Notes: generated by a model from the letters alone, not told the origin. A stretch of 64,000 bases of DNA from Prosthecodimorpha hirschii (GCF_001305515.1 NZ_LJYW01000001.1:4483642-4547641), one strand, 5' to 3'. Shown: positions 20,570 through 28,726, counted from the first letter of the stretch. Translations and numbers: made by a program.

Positions 20570-21331
20570 ATGTTCGATGCCCGGAAGCTTCTCGATCAGC
20601 TGGTCGGCCCGCAGGGCGGCGCCCTCGCGGACGATCTCCTGACCAAGGGCCGCGATCTGCTCGGCCAGGGCACCGAGACGGTGGCCGGCCAGGCCAGCCA
20701 GATCTTCGGCCAGGACACCGTCGACAAGGCGCGCGACTATGTCACCCGCAACGCCGAACAGCTCGGCATCGGCGCGGCGGCCGGCGGTCTCCTCGGCGTC
20801 CTGTTCGGCACAGAGACCGGCCGCAAGGTCGGCGGCACGGCGCTGCAGGCGGGCGCCCTGGCGGCGATCGGCGGCCTCGCCTGGAAGGCCTATTCGAACT
20901 GGCAGGCAAGCAAGGGGGCGGGGGCGCCCGCCGAAGCCGGCCCGCCGGCCGTCGAGCATCCCGAGGGCGAACAGGGTCTGGCGGCGACGCTGATCGTCGC
21001 CATGATCAATGCCGCCAAGGCCGACGGCGTGGTCGATCCGAAGGAATACCAGACCATCCTCGGCAAGGCTGCGGCCGCCGGTCTCGATCCGGAAGCCAAC
21101 AGCTTCCTGGAGGCCGAACTCTCCAGCCCGGTCGACATCGAGAAGGTGGTCGCCGCCGCGACCTCGCCGCAGGTGGCGACCCAGATCTACGCGGCTTCCA
21201 CGCTGGCCATCACGCCGGACCGCAATTCGGAGAAGGCCTATCTGGCCGAACTGGCCAGCCGGCTCGGGCTGGAGCCCGGCCTCGTGGCGGAAATCGAGGC
21301 CCGGGTCGCGGCCGCCCGCGCCGCGGGCTGA
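20570..21331 (+). CDS. DUF533 / TerB-like inner membrane protein (YebE type)
   Basis: A 253-residue protein, starting at the ATG after the GGGAGGA site. Residues 1-60 are amphipathic (MFDARKLLDQLVGPQGGALA), followed by a glycine-rich hydrophobic stretch (LGIGAAAGGLLGVLFG and TALQAGALAAIGGLAWKAY) that probably spans or dips into the membrane, and a helical C-terminal TerB-like domain with the acidic motif MINAAKADGVVDPKEY. This is the architecture of the YebE/DUF533 family, often induced by envelope stress in enterobacteria; its molecular role is unknown. The hairpin over its ribosome site suggests translational control. Confidence 0.85.
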   Translation: MFDARKLLDQLVGPQGGALADDLLTKGRDLLGQGTETVAGQASQIFGQDTVDKARDYVTRNAEQLGIGAAAGGLLGVLFGTETGRKVGGTALQAGALAAIGGLAWKAYSNWQASKGAGAPAEAGPPAVEHPEGEQGLAATLIVAMINAAKADGVVDPKEYQTILGKAAAAGLDPEANSFLEAELSSPVDIEKVVAAATSPQVATQIYAASTLAITPDRNSEKAYLAELASRLGLEPGLVAEIEARVAAARAAG

Positions 21332-21348
21332 GGCGGACAACGGAGCCG

Positions 21349-21438
21349 GCCCGATCGCCCACGCAAGCCCGATCGCCCACGCAGGCCCGATCTCCGGCGT
21401 GGGCTTGATCGCCGCCTTTGGCCCGATCGCCCATGCAG
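21349..21438. repeat. 18-bp tandem repeats and hairpin between convergent genes
   Basis: GCCCGATCGCCCACGCA(A/G) occurs at 21349-21366 and 21367-21384, degenerately at 21385-21402, and again at 21421-21438. GCCCACGC (21375-21382) can pair with GCGTGGGC (21397-21404). It lies between the ends of the DUF533 gene and the DUF4259 gene and could serve as a two-way terminator. Confidence 0.6.
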
Positions 21439-21475
21439 GCCAGTTCCCCGGCGCTGGCCGGTCCGATGCGGCCGT

Positions 21476-21871
21476 TCAGAGCCGCTCGATCAGGTCGTTG
21501 ACCGCGTCGCGCCAAATCTCCGCATCGGGGCCTTCGTTCCAGAGCTCGGCCAGTTCCGAACCCTCGGCGAGGGTCCGCGCGGCGGCCTTGCGGGCCTTGG
21601 CGAGCAGTGCCGGCGGCGCCGTACCCGCCTCCGCGAGCCAGCCGGCGAGGTCCTCGGGAACCTCGCTGCCGTCGCCGCGTCCGGCCATCAGCGCCAGGAT
21701 CGCACCGGCGGCCAGACCGGCCTCGGCCTCCGACGCGTCGAGATCGTCGGTCGCCGCCAGGATCCGGTCGATCGCCGCTTCGAGGCGGGCGAGGCCGCCG
21801 CCGTCGGCGACCTCCGCGATCAGATCGAGCGCCGAATCGTTTTCAAATGCGTGAGGTCCCCAGGTGCCCAT
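21476..21871 (-). CDS. DUF4259 domain protein
   Basis: A 131-residue acidic protein starting MGTWGPHAFENDSALDLIAE, the signature opening of DUF4259, with the matching C-terminal helix LWNEGPDAEIWRDAVNDLIERL. The family is small, widespread and uncharacterised; the sequence suggests a compact helical cytoplasmic protein. It stands alone. Confidence 0.85.
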   Translation of the reverse strand: MGTWGPHAFENDSALDLIAEVADGGGLARLEAAIDRILAATDDLDASEAEAGLAAGAILALMAGRGDGSEVPEDLAGWLAEAGTAPPALLAKARKAAARTLAEGSELAELWNEGPDAEIWRDAVNDLIERL

Positions 21872-21992
21872 CCGATCCCCCCGTTCAGGCGCGATGGGAC
21901 CAGACTAGCGGATGCGGCTGCAGATCATGTGACGGCGCAACCACGGCGTGGCGGGCGCGACAATCGGCGGGGCGGCGGTGCGCCGGGATGCG

Positions 21993-22793
21993 TCAGGCCG
22001 GCCGCCACAGGCGGGCGGGGTCGAAGCGGTGCACGTCGGTCAGGAGCTCGACCATGGTGCGGGCGGCATGATCGAGCGAGGCCTCGCCCTTGGCGGCGGT
22101 CGCGATCGAGGCGTCGCCGACCGTGCCGTCCGGGTTGAGATCCTGCGCCTTCCAGCCGAACTGGCTCAGGCCGTGGGCACGCAGATGCTTGAATTCCTGC
22201 TCGAAATTCTCCTGGTTCGAGCGGAAGTCGCGCGCCTCGGCCATCTTCACGAGGTCGGGCCGGAGCGCGAGCATGATCGAGGTCTCGATCTCGCCGCCAT
22301 GGATGCCGAAGCGGCGGTCCTTCTCGCCATAGAGCCCGTCCGGCTGGCCGAAGCGCGACCAGGCGGTGCCGACGACCAGCATGTCGTGACGCACCCGCAA
22401 TTCGCGCGCGACGATGTCGATGATCGGCACGTTGCCGCCGTGGCTGTTGATGATCACCAGCTTGCGAACGCCGGCGCGGGCGACGCTGTCGCCGATCTCC
22501 AGCCAGGCCTTGGTGACCGTCTCCCATGTGAAGGTCAGCGTGCCGGGCGAGGAGATGTGCTCGTTCGACTTGCCGATCGCCTGGGTCGGCAGGAACAGCA
22601 CCGGCAGGTCGGCCGGCAGGATCGCGAGCGTGCGCGCGACATGCCCCTCGTTGATCACCATGTCGGTCGCCACGGGCAGGTGCGGCCCGTGCTGCTCGAT
22701 CGCCGCCACCGGCAGGACGGCGATCCAATCGGCCACGTCGGGGGTGCGGAAGTCGAAGCTGGTCAGTTCGTGCCAGTAGCGCTTGGGGGGCAT
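21993..22793 (-). CDS. Creatininase-family amidohydrolase
   Basis: A 266-residue cytoplasmic metalloenzyme of the creatininase/MftE/FAPy-deformylase family. Metal ligands are seen in IEQHGPHLPVATD (E33, H35, D44), INSHGGN (His) and IHGGEIETS (Glu). These enzymes hydrolyse cyclic amides or formamides. Its ATG lies 2 bp after the stop of the 8-oxoguanine-deaminase-like gene, so the two are translated together, which points to a ring-opened or deaminated purine or hydantoin product as substrate (inference). True creatininase activity is not implied. It is the last gene of the minus-strand arm of the purine locus. Confidence 0.88.
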   Translation of the reverse strand: MPPKRYWHELTSFDFRTPDVADWIAVLPVAAIEQHGPHLPVATDMVINEGHVARTLAILPADLPVLFLPTQAIGKSNEHISSPGTLTFTWETVTKAWLEIGDSVARAGVRKLVIINSHGGNVPIIDIVARELRVRHDMLVVGTAWSRFGQPDGLYGEKDRRFGIHGGEIETSIMLALRPDLVKMAEARDFRSNQENFEQEFKHLRAHGLSQFGWKAQDLNPDGTVGDASIATAAKGEASLDHAARTMVELLTDVHRFDPARLWRPA

Positions 22794-22795
22794 GC

Positions 22796-24136
22796 TCAGA
22801 GCCTTTCGAGGAATGCGCGGGCAGCGGCGCCGTGCTGGGCGCGCAGTTCGGCGATGTCGAGATGGAGCGGCAGGCCGTCGACGACGCGCCATGCGCCGGC
22901 GACCATGACGCGGTCGGCGCGGTGCGCGCCGCACAGGACGAGGGCGGCGATCGGATCGCCGGCGCCGGAGAAGCGCAGCTCGTCGAGCGTGAAGAGCGCG
23001 AGATCGGCCTGCAGGCCGGGCGCGATGCGGCCGATATCGGTCCTGCCGAGGCAGCGCGCGGAGCCCTCCGTCGCCCAGCGCAGGGCGTCGGTGTGGCTGA
23101 GCGTCGCGTCATAGGCGAGGCGGCCGATCATCAGCGCGTGACGCACGCCCTCCATCAGGTTGGAATTGTCGTTGGAGGCCGAGCCGTCGACGCCAAGCCC
23201 GACCGGCACGCCGGCCGCCTCCAACTCGCGCGTCCGGCACATGCCGGAGGCGAGCACCATGTTGGAGGTCGGGCAGTGGCAGACGCCGACGCCGTGCCGG
23301 CCGAGCCGGCCGACCTCCTCGTCGTTGAAATGGATGCCGTGCGCCAGCCAGACGCGGTCGTTGAGCCAGCCGACCTCCTCGAGATAGTCGACCGGCCGGC
23401 ACTGGAAGTTGGCCAGGCAATACTGGTCCTCGTCGCGGGTTTCGCCGAGATGGGTGTGCAGCCGGCAGCCGTGCCGCTCGGCAAGCTTCGCCGTCTCGAC
23501 CATCAGCCGCTTGGTGACGTTGAACGGCGCGCAGGGCGCGAAGGCGACCTGCAGCATGGCACCCTCGGTGGCATCGTGATAGCGGCCGGCGACGCGCTCG
23601 CAATCGGCCAGGATGGTGTCGACATCCTGCGTCGCCTCGGCGACCGCGTTGCCGCCATCCTCGACCGACATGTTGAGCGAGCCCCGCGTCAGCGTCATGC
23701 GCATGCCGGCCGCCGTGGCCTCCTCGGCCTGGATGTCCATCGCCGACTCAAGCCCCGGCGGGAACAGATACTGGTGGTCGGAAACCGTGGTGCAGCCGGA
23801 CATCAGGAGTTCGGTCAGGGCCAGCCGCGTCGCGAGGCGCAGATTGTCCGGCTTGACGTGGCGCGCCCAGATCGGGAACAGCGCCGCCAGCCAGGGGAAC
23901 AGTTCCTTGTTGATCGCCTCCGGATGGGCGCGGGTCAGGGTCTGGAACATGTGGTGGTGGGTGTTGACCAGACCCGGAACGATCACATGCCGGCCGGCAT
24001 CATAGACCGCATCGACCGGCATTGCCGGCTCGCGACCGCGCCCGACCAATTCCACGATGCGGCGCCCCTCGACCACCAGGCCGCGTTCGGCGCCGTCGGC
24101 AAGGACGGCGATCGGGTCTTTCAGCCAGAGACGCAT
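22796..24136 (-). CDS. 8-oxoguanine deaminase-like amidohydrolase
   Basis: A 446-residue member of the AtzA/TrzN/guanine-deaminase branch of the amidohydrolase superfamily. Zinc-site residues appear in order: VNTHHHMFQTLTRAHPE (HxH, near residue 60), LHTHLGETRDE, LAHGIHF and VGLGVDGSASND. The HMFQTLTRA context and CHCPTSNMVLASGM are those of proven 8-oxoguanine deaminases, which release ammonia from 8-oxoguanine to give urate. The ATG at 24136 follows GGAGTTGAC and gives the usual N-terminus MRLWLKDP. The start of this gene (40 bp) is duplicated at 24797-24836. Substrate assignment rests on similarity and on the purine-type neighbours. Confidence 0.87.
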   Translation of the reverse strand: MRLWLKDPIAVLADGAERGLVVEGRRIVELVGRGREPAMPVDAVYDAGRHVIVPGLVNTHHHMFQTLTRAHPEAINKELFPWLAALFPIWARHVKPDNLRLATRLALTELLMSGCTTVSDHQYLFPPGLESAMDIQAEEATAAGMRMTLTRGSLNMSVEDGGNAVAEATQDVDTILADCERVAGRYHDATEGAMLQVAFAPCAPFNVTKRLMVETAKLAERHGCRLHTHLGETRDEDQYCLANFQCRPVDYLEEVGWLNDRVWLAHGIHFNDEEVGRLGRHGVGVCHCPTSNMVLASGMCRTRELEAAGVPVGLGVDGSASNDNSNLMEGVRHALMIGRLAYDATLSHTDALRWATEGSARCLGRTDIGRIAPGLQADLALFTLDELRFSGAGDPIAALVLCGAHRADRVMVAGAWRVVDGLPLHLDIAELRAQHGAAARAFLERL

Positions 24137-24161
24137 GTCAACTCCGCAAGGATGCCGGTCG

Positions 24162-24719
24162 CTACAGGACGTCGGCATAGAAGGTGGCGAGAGGGAACGA
24201 AAGATCGAGCGATGCCAGCGGCACGACGGTGTCCGGTCCGATCAGCGCGATCTCGCGCCAATCCGCACCGCCGGTCTCGCGCGCATAGAGCAGTGCGGCA
24301 GAGTCGTCGGGATCGAGCAGCAGAATGGCCCTGAGGGTCGGCAGAGCCTTGTATTCGATCACCTTGAACTGCGTGTCGAGCTTCCGCGTCGAGTCCGACA
24401 GCACCTCGATGACCAGGACCGGACCGGTCGCCAGGAGATCGTTCGGATCCCGGGGGCCGCAATCGACCGTCACGTCCGGCCGGCGGATGGTGTGGCTGCC
24501 CGTCCGCACGCCGATATCGTCGGTATGCGGCCGGCAGGGACCGCCGCGCAACGCCTGCCGCAGCGCGACGAGGGTATTGACGACCACGTCATCGTGGTTC
24601 CTGCGCGCGCCGGTCATCGCCCGCGGTGAGCCGTCGACCAGTTCGTAGCGCAGGCCGTCGCCCGGCTCCCAGGCCAGGAAGTCCTCCACACTCATGCGAC
24701 GGATCTCGGGTTCGGCCAT
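24162..24719 (-). CDS. Uma2-family (DUF820) putative endonuclease, copy 1
   Basis: A 185-residue protein with the Uma2 opening MAEPEIRRMSVEDFLAWEPG followed by GLRYELVDGSPRAM. The PD-(D/E)xK-like core is visible as RRPDVTVDCGPRDP, LVIEVLSDSTRKLD and FKVIEYK, which supply the Asp, Glu and Lys of the nuclease fold. Uma2 proteins are very abundant in cyanobacteria and present in Rhizobiales, with no confirmed biological role. It lies just upstream of the deaminase gene (25-bp gap) and is one of three tandem paralogues here. Confidence 0.88.
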   Translation of the reverse strand: MAEPEIRRMSVEDFLAWEPGDGLRYELVDGSPRAMTGARRNHDDVVVNTLVALRQALRGGPCRPHTDDIGVRTGSHTIRRPDVTVDCGPRDPNDLLATGPVLVIEVLSDSTRKLDTQFKVIEYKALPTLRAILLLDPDDSAALLYARETGGADWREIALIGPDTVVPLASLDLSFPLATFYADVL

Positions 24720-24796
24720 CGGCGGCTCCCTGGCGTCAGTTGCGCTTACGCCGGGAGGTCGAAAAGCGGCTGCATCCCGGCGGGATGGTCGTGTTC

Positions 24797-24836
24797 GGCG
24801 ATCGGGTCTTTCAGCCAGAGACGCATGTCAACTCCG
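24797..24836 (-). pseudogene. Duplicated remnant of the 5' end of the 8-oxoguanine deaminase gene
   Basis: Forty bases are identical to 24107-24146, including GGAGTTGAC, the ATG and the codons for MRLWLKDPIA. After that the similarity stops. The offset of 690 bp matches one Uma2 gene plus spacer, so a unit of Uma2 and the deaminase start was tandemly duplicated and the extra deaminase copy lost its body. In this copy the TGA inside GTTGAC is also the stop codon of the upstream Uma2 pseudogene. Confidence 0.85.
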
Positions 24837-25383
24837 GTTTGGATAGAGGTCCGCGAGGGTCAGGGTGCAGCCGAGATCGGGGAGGGGGATCTCGGTCTCG
24901 GGTCCGATCAGGGGACGGTCGCTCCAGGTGCCGTCCGGGCCGCGGACATGGAAGGCGACCGCCGGCAGGTCCGGTTCGACCAGCAGCACGTAGCGCAGCG
25001 ATGCGACCGAACGATATTCCGTCAGTTTCAGGTATTCGTCGAAGCGCCGGGTCGATTCCGAGAGGACCTCGATGACCAGGACCGGCCGGTCGGCGACCTG
25101 CTTTTCCGGATCGGGATCGCCGCAATCGACCGTCACGTCGGGCCGGCGCAGATTGCCCTTCGGGGTCAGCACGGCGAGATCGTCCGTGAAGGGCTCGCAC
25201 GGTCCGCCCGTGAGACGCGCCCTGAGCGCCATGATGGCATTGATCACGATCCGCGCATGCTTGGCGCGCGCGCCTCCCATCGCCCGCGGCCACCCGTCGA
25301 CCAGTTCGTAGCGCAGGCCGTCGCCCGGCTCCCCAGGCCAGGAAGTCCTCCACACTCATGCGACGGATTTCGGGTTCTGCCAT
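24828..25383 (-). pseudogene. Uma2-family (DUF820) gene, copy 2, broken by a +1 frameshift
   Basis: The gene starts at the ATG at 25383 with MAEPEIRRMSVEDFLAW, identical to copy 1 in these 17 residues. At 25331-25334 it has CCCC where copy 1 has CCC (24668-24670); the extra base shifts the frame, and the rest of the protein (EPGDGLRYELVDGWPRAM to the stop at 24828) continues in the next frame. The core motifs RRPDVTVDCG, LVIEVLSESTRRFD and LKLTEYR are intact except that the usual terminal EYK is EYR. Either a real recent pseudogene or a sequencing error in a C-run. Confidence 0.85.
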
Positions 25384-25447
25384 CGGCGCGACCTTTCAGC
25401 GAACGCACGAGAGCGACAGGCCCGATGTCGCCGTCGGCCGACAGAGG

Positions 25448-26029
25448 TCACACATCGATCGTTCCTCCTGAAAGCGTCGGGTCGTCGCCGTAGAGCGCAC
25501 CGAGCCGGAATCGTGCGCCGATCGCGGCGAGGTCGACCTCCGTGTCGGCGCCGATCAGGGAAAGCTCGGCCCATGAGCCGTCCGCGCCGCGGCTATAGAG
25601 GATCGCGCGCAGGTCGTCCGGTTCGACGAACAGAATGTGGCAGAGCGACGGGATCGCCTTGTAGTCGATGATCTTGACCAGGAGGTCGTAATGCTTCGTC
25701 GACGGCGACAGGACCTCGACCACCACGACCGGCATGCGCGCGATCGTGTCGTCCGGGTCGCGTGGCCCGCAATCGACCGTCGCATCGGGCCGGCGCAGGT
25801 CGCCGCGCGGGGTGTGGATGCCGATATCGGACGAGAAGGGTTCGCAGGGTCCGGCGCCGGTGCGGTCTTCCAGAATGCGCAACACGCGACGCACGACGCG
25901 GTCATGCCGAATCCGAGCGCCCGTCATCGCCCGCGGCCAGCCGTCGACCAGTTCGTAGCGCAGGCCGTCGCCCGGCTCCCAGGCCAGGAACTCGCCCACA
26001 CTCATGCGGCGCACATCCGGTTCGGCCAT
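25448..26029 (-). CDS. Uma2-family (DUF820) putative endonuclease, copy 3
   Basis: A 193-residue paralogue starting MAEPDVRRMSVGEFLAWEPG. Core residues are seen in RRPDATVDCGPRDPDD, VVVEVLSPSTKHYD and VKIIDYKAIP. It is more diverged from copies 1 and 2 than they are from each other, so it is probably the older duplicate. It shares a CATCGGCGGCTCCCT string over its start codon with copy 1. It lies between ridA and copy 2 on the same strand. Confidence 0.88.
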   Translation of the reverse strand: MAEPDVRRMSVGEFLAWEPGDGLRYELVDGWPRAMTGARIRHDRVVRRVLRILEDRTGAGPCEPFSSDIGIHTPRGDLRRPDATVDCGPRDPDDTIARMPVVVVEVLSPSTKHYDLLVKIIDYKAIPSLCHILFVEPDDLRAILYSRGADGSWAELSLIGADTEVDLAAIGARFRLGALYGDDPTLSGGTIDV

Positions 26030-26056
26030 CGGCGGCTCCCTTTCGGGCCGATCCTA

Positions 26057-26452
26057 TCACGGCAGGCGGGCGGCGAAGACCTCGACCTCGACCTTCATTT
26101 CCGGGCGGTTGAAGCCGGCGACGATCATCAGCGTCGAGGCCGGCGGCGGATTGCCGACGCGGGCGTTCCGCACGGTCATGTAGTCGGCCATGAAGGCGCG
26201 ATCGGTGACGAAGGCGCGGACCTGCACCACGTCGTCGAGCGTCATGCCGGCTTCCGCAAGGATCGCCGCGATGTTGTCGAAGCACAGATGCGCCTGTTCG
26301 GCAGCATCCTCCGGGACGGTATCGTCGGCGCGGACGCCGAGCTGACCGGAGACGAAAACCAGGCGGGCGCCAGGGGCGACCTCCACGCCGTGGCTGTAGC
26401 GGGCGAAGGGCGGACGGATCGAGGTGGGGGCGAGCGGGCGTTTCGTGGTCAT
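26057..26452 (-). CDS. RidA-family (YjgF/YER057c/UK114) protein
   Basis: A 131-residue protein of the RidA fold (trimer with active sites at the interfaces). Family features are RLVFVSGQLGVRADDTVPEDAA, the helix CFDNIAAILAEAGMTLDDVVQVRAFVTD carrying the conserved Arg, and EVEVFAARLP at the end. RidA itself hydrolyses reactive enamines and imines; other branches, such as RutC, sit in nucleobase-degradation operons. Here it heads the minus-strand genes of a purine-type locus and is divergent from the ABC transporter, so a role in cleaning up or hydrolysing a ring-opening intermediate is plausible. Confidence 0.88.
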   Translation of the reverse strand: MTTKRPLAPTSIRPPFARYSHGVEVAPGARLVFVSGQLGVRADDTVPEDAAEQAHLCFDNIAAILAEAGMTLDDVVQVRAFVTDRAFMADYMTVRNARVGNPPPASTLMIVAGFNRPEMKVEVEVFAARLP

Positions 26453-26522
26453 GACCAGAGCCTAGGCAGTTGTCGCGGTGCCTTCAAGGCGCCAGCAATC
26501 GGCTCGACCTGCATAAAATACG

Positions 26523-26563
26523 CGCATATGCTTACGGTCTGGGCGTGCTCCCGAACGTATGCG
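26523..26563 (+). promoter_or_regulatory. Candidate NMT1-motif (xanthine/urate) riboswitch
   Basis: In the leader of the NMT1-type transporter, CGCATATG (26523-26530) pairs with CGTATGCG (26556-26563) as an 8-bp stem with one G-U pair. Inside is an asymmetric loop (CTTACGGTCT against GAA) and a second stem GGG/CCC closed by CGTGCT (26541-26552). A two-stem RNA of this size upstream of an nmt1-like binding-protein gene in an alphaproteobacterium is what the NMT1 motif describes; that motif is established as a xanthine/uric acid sensor. GTGCCA (26572-26577) and TGGCAC (26619-26624) downstream may form part of an expression platform. I compared structure and context only, not a covariance model. 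Confidence 0.55.
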
Positions 26564-26701
26564 GAGGGACGGTGCCACAGGGGGCGGGGCTGACTGCACG
26601 GACATGCCGCTGCGGGACTGGCACGTCGCTTGCTCAACCGTACGGTCAAATCAGTGGCGGCGCGGTCAAGGCGTCCGTGATTCCGCAAGGAGGAGTGGAA
26701 A

Positions 26702-27736
26702 ATGGGTCTGTTCGATCGCAGGATCACGGCAACCGGCACGGTCGCGGCCATCCTGGCGGGGGCAATGACGGTCGGCGCCAGTGCCGAAGACAAGGTCACC
26801 TTCGGCACCAACTGGCTCGCCCAGGCCGAGCATGGCGGCTACTATCAGGCGGTCGCCGACGGCACCTACAAGAAGTACGGCCTCGACGTGACCATCAAGC
26901 AGGGCGGTCCGCAGGCGGCCAACCGCACGCTGCTGCTGGCCGGCAAGATCGACTTCTACATGGGCGGCAACATGCTGCAGTCGCTCGACAGCGTGAAGAA
27001 CAACGTGCCCTTCGTGGTCGTCGGCGCGATCTTCCAGAAGGATCCGCAGGTCCTCATCGCCCATCCCGACCAGGGCCTGGAGAAGTTCGAGGATCTGGCC
27101 AAGCTGCCGACCCTGTTCATGGGCAAGGACGGCTACATCTCCTACTTCCAGTGGATGAAGGTCGCCTATAAGGGCTTCAAGGACGAGCAGTACAAGCCCT
27201 ATACCTTCAACCCGGCGCCGTTCATCGCCGACAAGAGGTCGGCCCAGCAGGGCTACATCACCTCCGAGCCCTATCAGGTCGAGAAGCAGGCCGGCTGGAA
27301 GCCCAAGCTGTTCCTGCTCGCCGACAACGGCTTCGATACCTACTCGACCACCATCGAGACGGCCCAGAAGCTGGTCGATGATAAGCCCGAACTGGTCCAG
27401 CGCTTCGTCGATGCGACCATGATCGGCTGGTACAACTATCTCTACGGCGACAACAAGGCCGCCAACGCGGCGATCAAGGCCGACAATCCCGACATGTCCG
27501 ACGACCAGATCGCCTATTCGATCGCCAAGATGAAGGAATATGGCATCGTCGAATCGGGCGAGGCGCTGACCAAGGGCATCGGCTGCATGGTCGATGCGCA
27601 GCACAAGTCCTTCTTCGACAAGATGGTTTCCGCCAAGGTGGTCGATCCTTCGGTCGACTACAAGAAGTCCTTCACCGCCAAGTTCGTCTGCAAGGGCGTC
27701 GGGCTCGACGTGAAGAAGAAGCTCGCCGGCGGCTGA
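26702..27736 (+). CDS. NMT1/THI5-type ABC transporter substrate-binding protein
   Basis: A 344-residue periplasmic binding protein with a signal peptide (AAILAGAMTVGASA, cleavage before EDKV) and the NMT1 fold: VTFGTNWLAQAEHGGYYQAV, YGLDVTIKQGGPQ, LLLAGKIDFYMGGNML and PTLFMGKDGYISYFQW. An AAGGAGG site lies at 26688-26694. NMT1-like proteins bind small heterocycles (pyrimidines, thiamine precursors, riboflavin). With the neighbouring deaminases and the candidate xanthine riboswitch, the ligand is probably a purine or its oxidation product. It heads a plus-strand operon with ATPase, permease and two enzymes; a 200-bp structured gap follows, common where the binding protein is made in excess. 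Confidence 0.9.
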   Translation: MGLFDRRITATGTVAAILAGAMTVGASAEDKVTFGTNWLAQAEHGGYYQAVADGTYKKYGLDVTIKQGGPQAANRTLLLAGKIDFYMGGNMLQSLDSVKNNVPFVVVGAIFQKDPQVLIAHPDQGLEKFEDLAKLPTLFMGKDGYISYFQWMKVAYKGFKDEQYKPYTFNPAPFIADKRSAQQGYITSEPYQVEKQAGWKPKLFLLADNGFDTYSTTIETAQKLVDDKPELVQRFVDATMIGWYNYLYGDNKAANAAIKADNPDMSDDQIAYSIAKMKEYGIVESGEALTKGIGCMVDAQHKSFFDKMVSAKVVDPSVDYKKSFTAKFVCKGVGLDVKKKLAGG

Positions 27737-27934
27737 GACCCGGGCGGGCGCCCGAGCGGCGCGGTCCGACGATTGCTCCGGGGGTCGCCTGGATCGGCGG
27801 TCCCCGGACCCTGACGGGTCGGCCGGACTCGCGCGGGCCGGCGGCCCGGTCCGGCCCATTCGCGACACGAGGACGCGGCCCTGCGCTGCGTCGCCCGGGA
27901 CCGCAAGGTCCGTGACCAAGGTGCAGCATCCCTG

Positions 27935-28726
27935 ATGACCGACAGCCGCAAGCCGATCGTCTCGCTGAAGGCGATCTCCAAGACATTCTCCAACGGGACG
28001 GTGGCGCTGTCCGACATGGCGTTGGACATCCGCCAGGGCGAGTTCATCTCGCTGCTCGGACCGTCCGGCTGCGGCAAGTCGACCGCGCTCCGGATCATCG
28101 CCGGCCTCGCCACCGCCTCGACCGGCACGGTCGACTGGCCGTCGGCGACCTACGATCCCGACGGACGCCCGGACCGGGAGATCGGCTTCGTCTTCCAGGA
28201 GCCGACGCTGATGCCCTGGGCGACCGTGTTCGGCAATGTCTGGCTGCCGCTCAGGCTGAAGGGCATCTCCAAGGCGGCCGCCCGGGCCGACATCATGCAC
28301 GCGCTGGAGCTGGTCGGGTTGGCGAAATTCGCCGAGTCCTATCCGCGCGAGCTGTCCGGCGGCATGAAGATGCGCGTCTCGATCGCGCGCGCCCTGGTCA
28401 CCCAGCCGAAGATCCTGCTGATGGACGAGCCCTTCGCGGCGCTCGACGAGATCACGCGCTTCAAGCTCAACAACGACATCCTGCGCCTGCGCGAACAACT
28501 CGGCTGGACGGTCGTCTTCGTCACCCATTCGGTCTTCGAATCGGTCTATCTGTCCAGCCGCATCGTCGTGATGGCCGCCCGGCCCGGCCGCGTCGTCGCC
28601 GAGATCGATATCGACGTGCCCGGCCCGCGCGGCGAGGATTTCCGCACCTCCGAGGTCTATGCGCAATATTGCCGCAAGGCCTCCGACGCCCTGCACGCCG
28701 CCATGGGAGCCAACGACCACCTATGA
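27935..28726 (+). CDS. ABC transporter ATP-binding protein (SsuB/TauB-like)
   Basis: A 263-residue ATPase for the NMT1-type importer. Walker A is GPSGCGKST, the Q-loop lies in FVFQEPTLMPWATV, the signature is ELSGGMKMRVSIARAL, Walker B is ILLMDEPFAALDE, and the H-loop is VFVTHSVFE. The LMPW context and the C-terminal RPGRVVAEIDIDVPGPRG are typical of the nitrate/sulfonate/taurine subfamily. Its stop codon overlaps the permease start (ATGA at 28723-28726), so the two are translationally coupled. Confidence 0.93.
   Translation: MTDSRKPIVSLKAISKTFSNGTVALSDMALDIRQGEFISLLGPSGCGKSTALRIIAGLATASTGTVDWPSATYDPDGRPDREIGFVFQEPTLMPWATVFGNVWLPLRLKGISKAAARADIMHALELVGLAKFAESYPRELSGGMKMRVSIARALVTQPKILLMDEPFAALDEITRFKLNNDILRLREQLGWTVVFVTHSVFESVYLSSRIVVMAARPGRVVAEIDIDVPGPRGEDFRTSEVYAQYCRKASDALHAAMGANDHL

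Noticed and set aside
24162-26029. The Uma2 trio as a toxin-antitoxin or restriction system
   Set aside because: There is no methyltransferase or antitoxin partner and the copies are simple paralogues.
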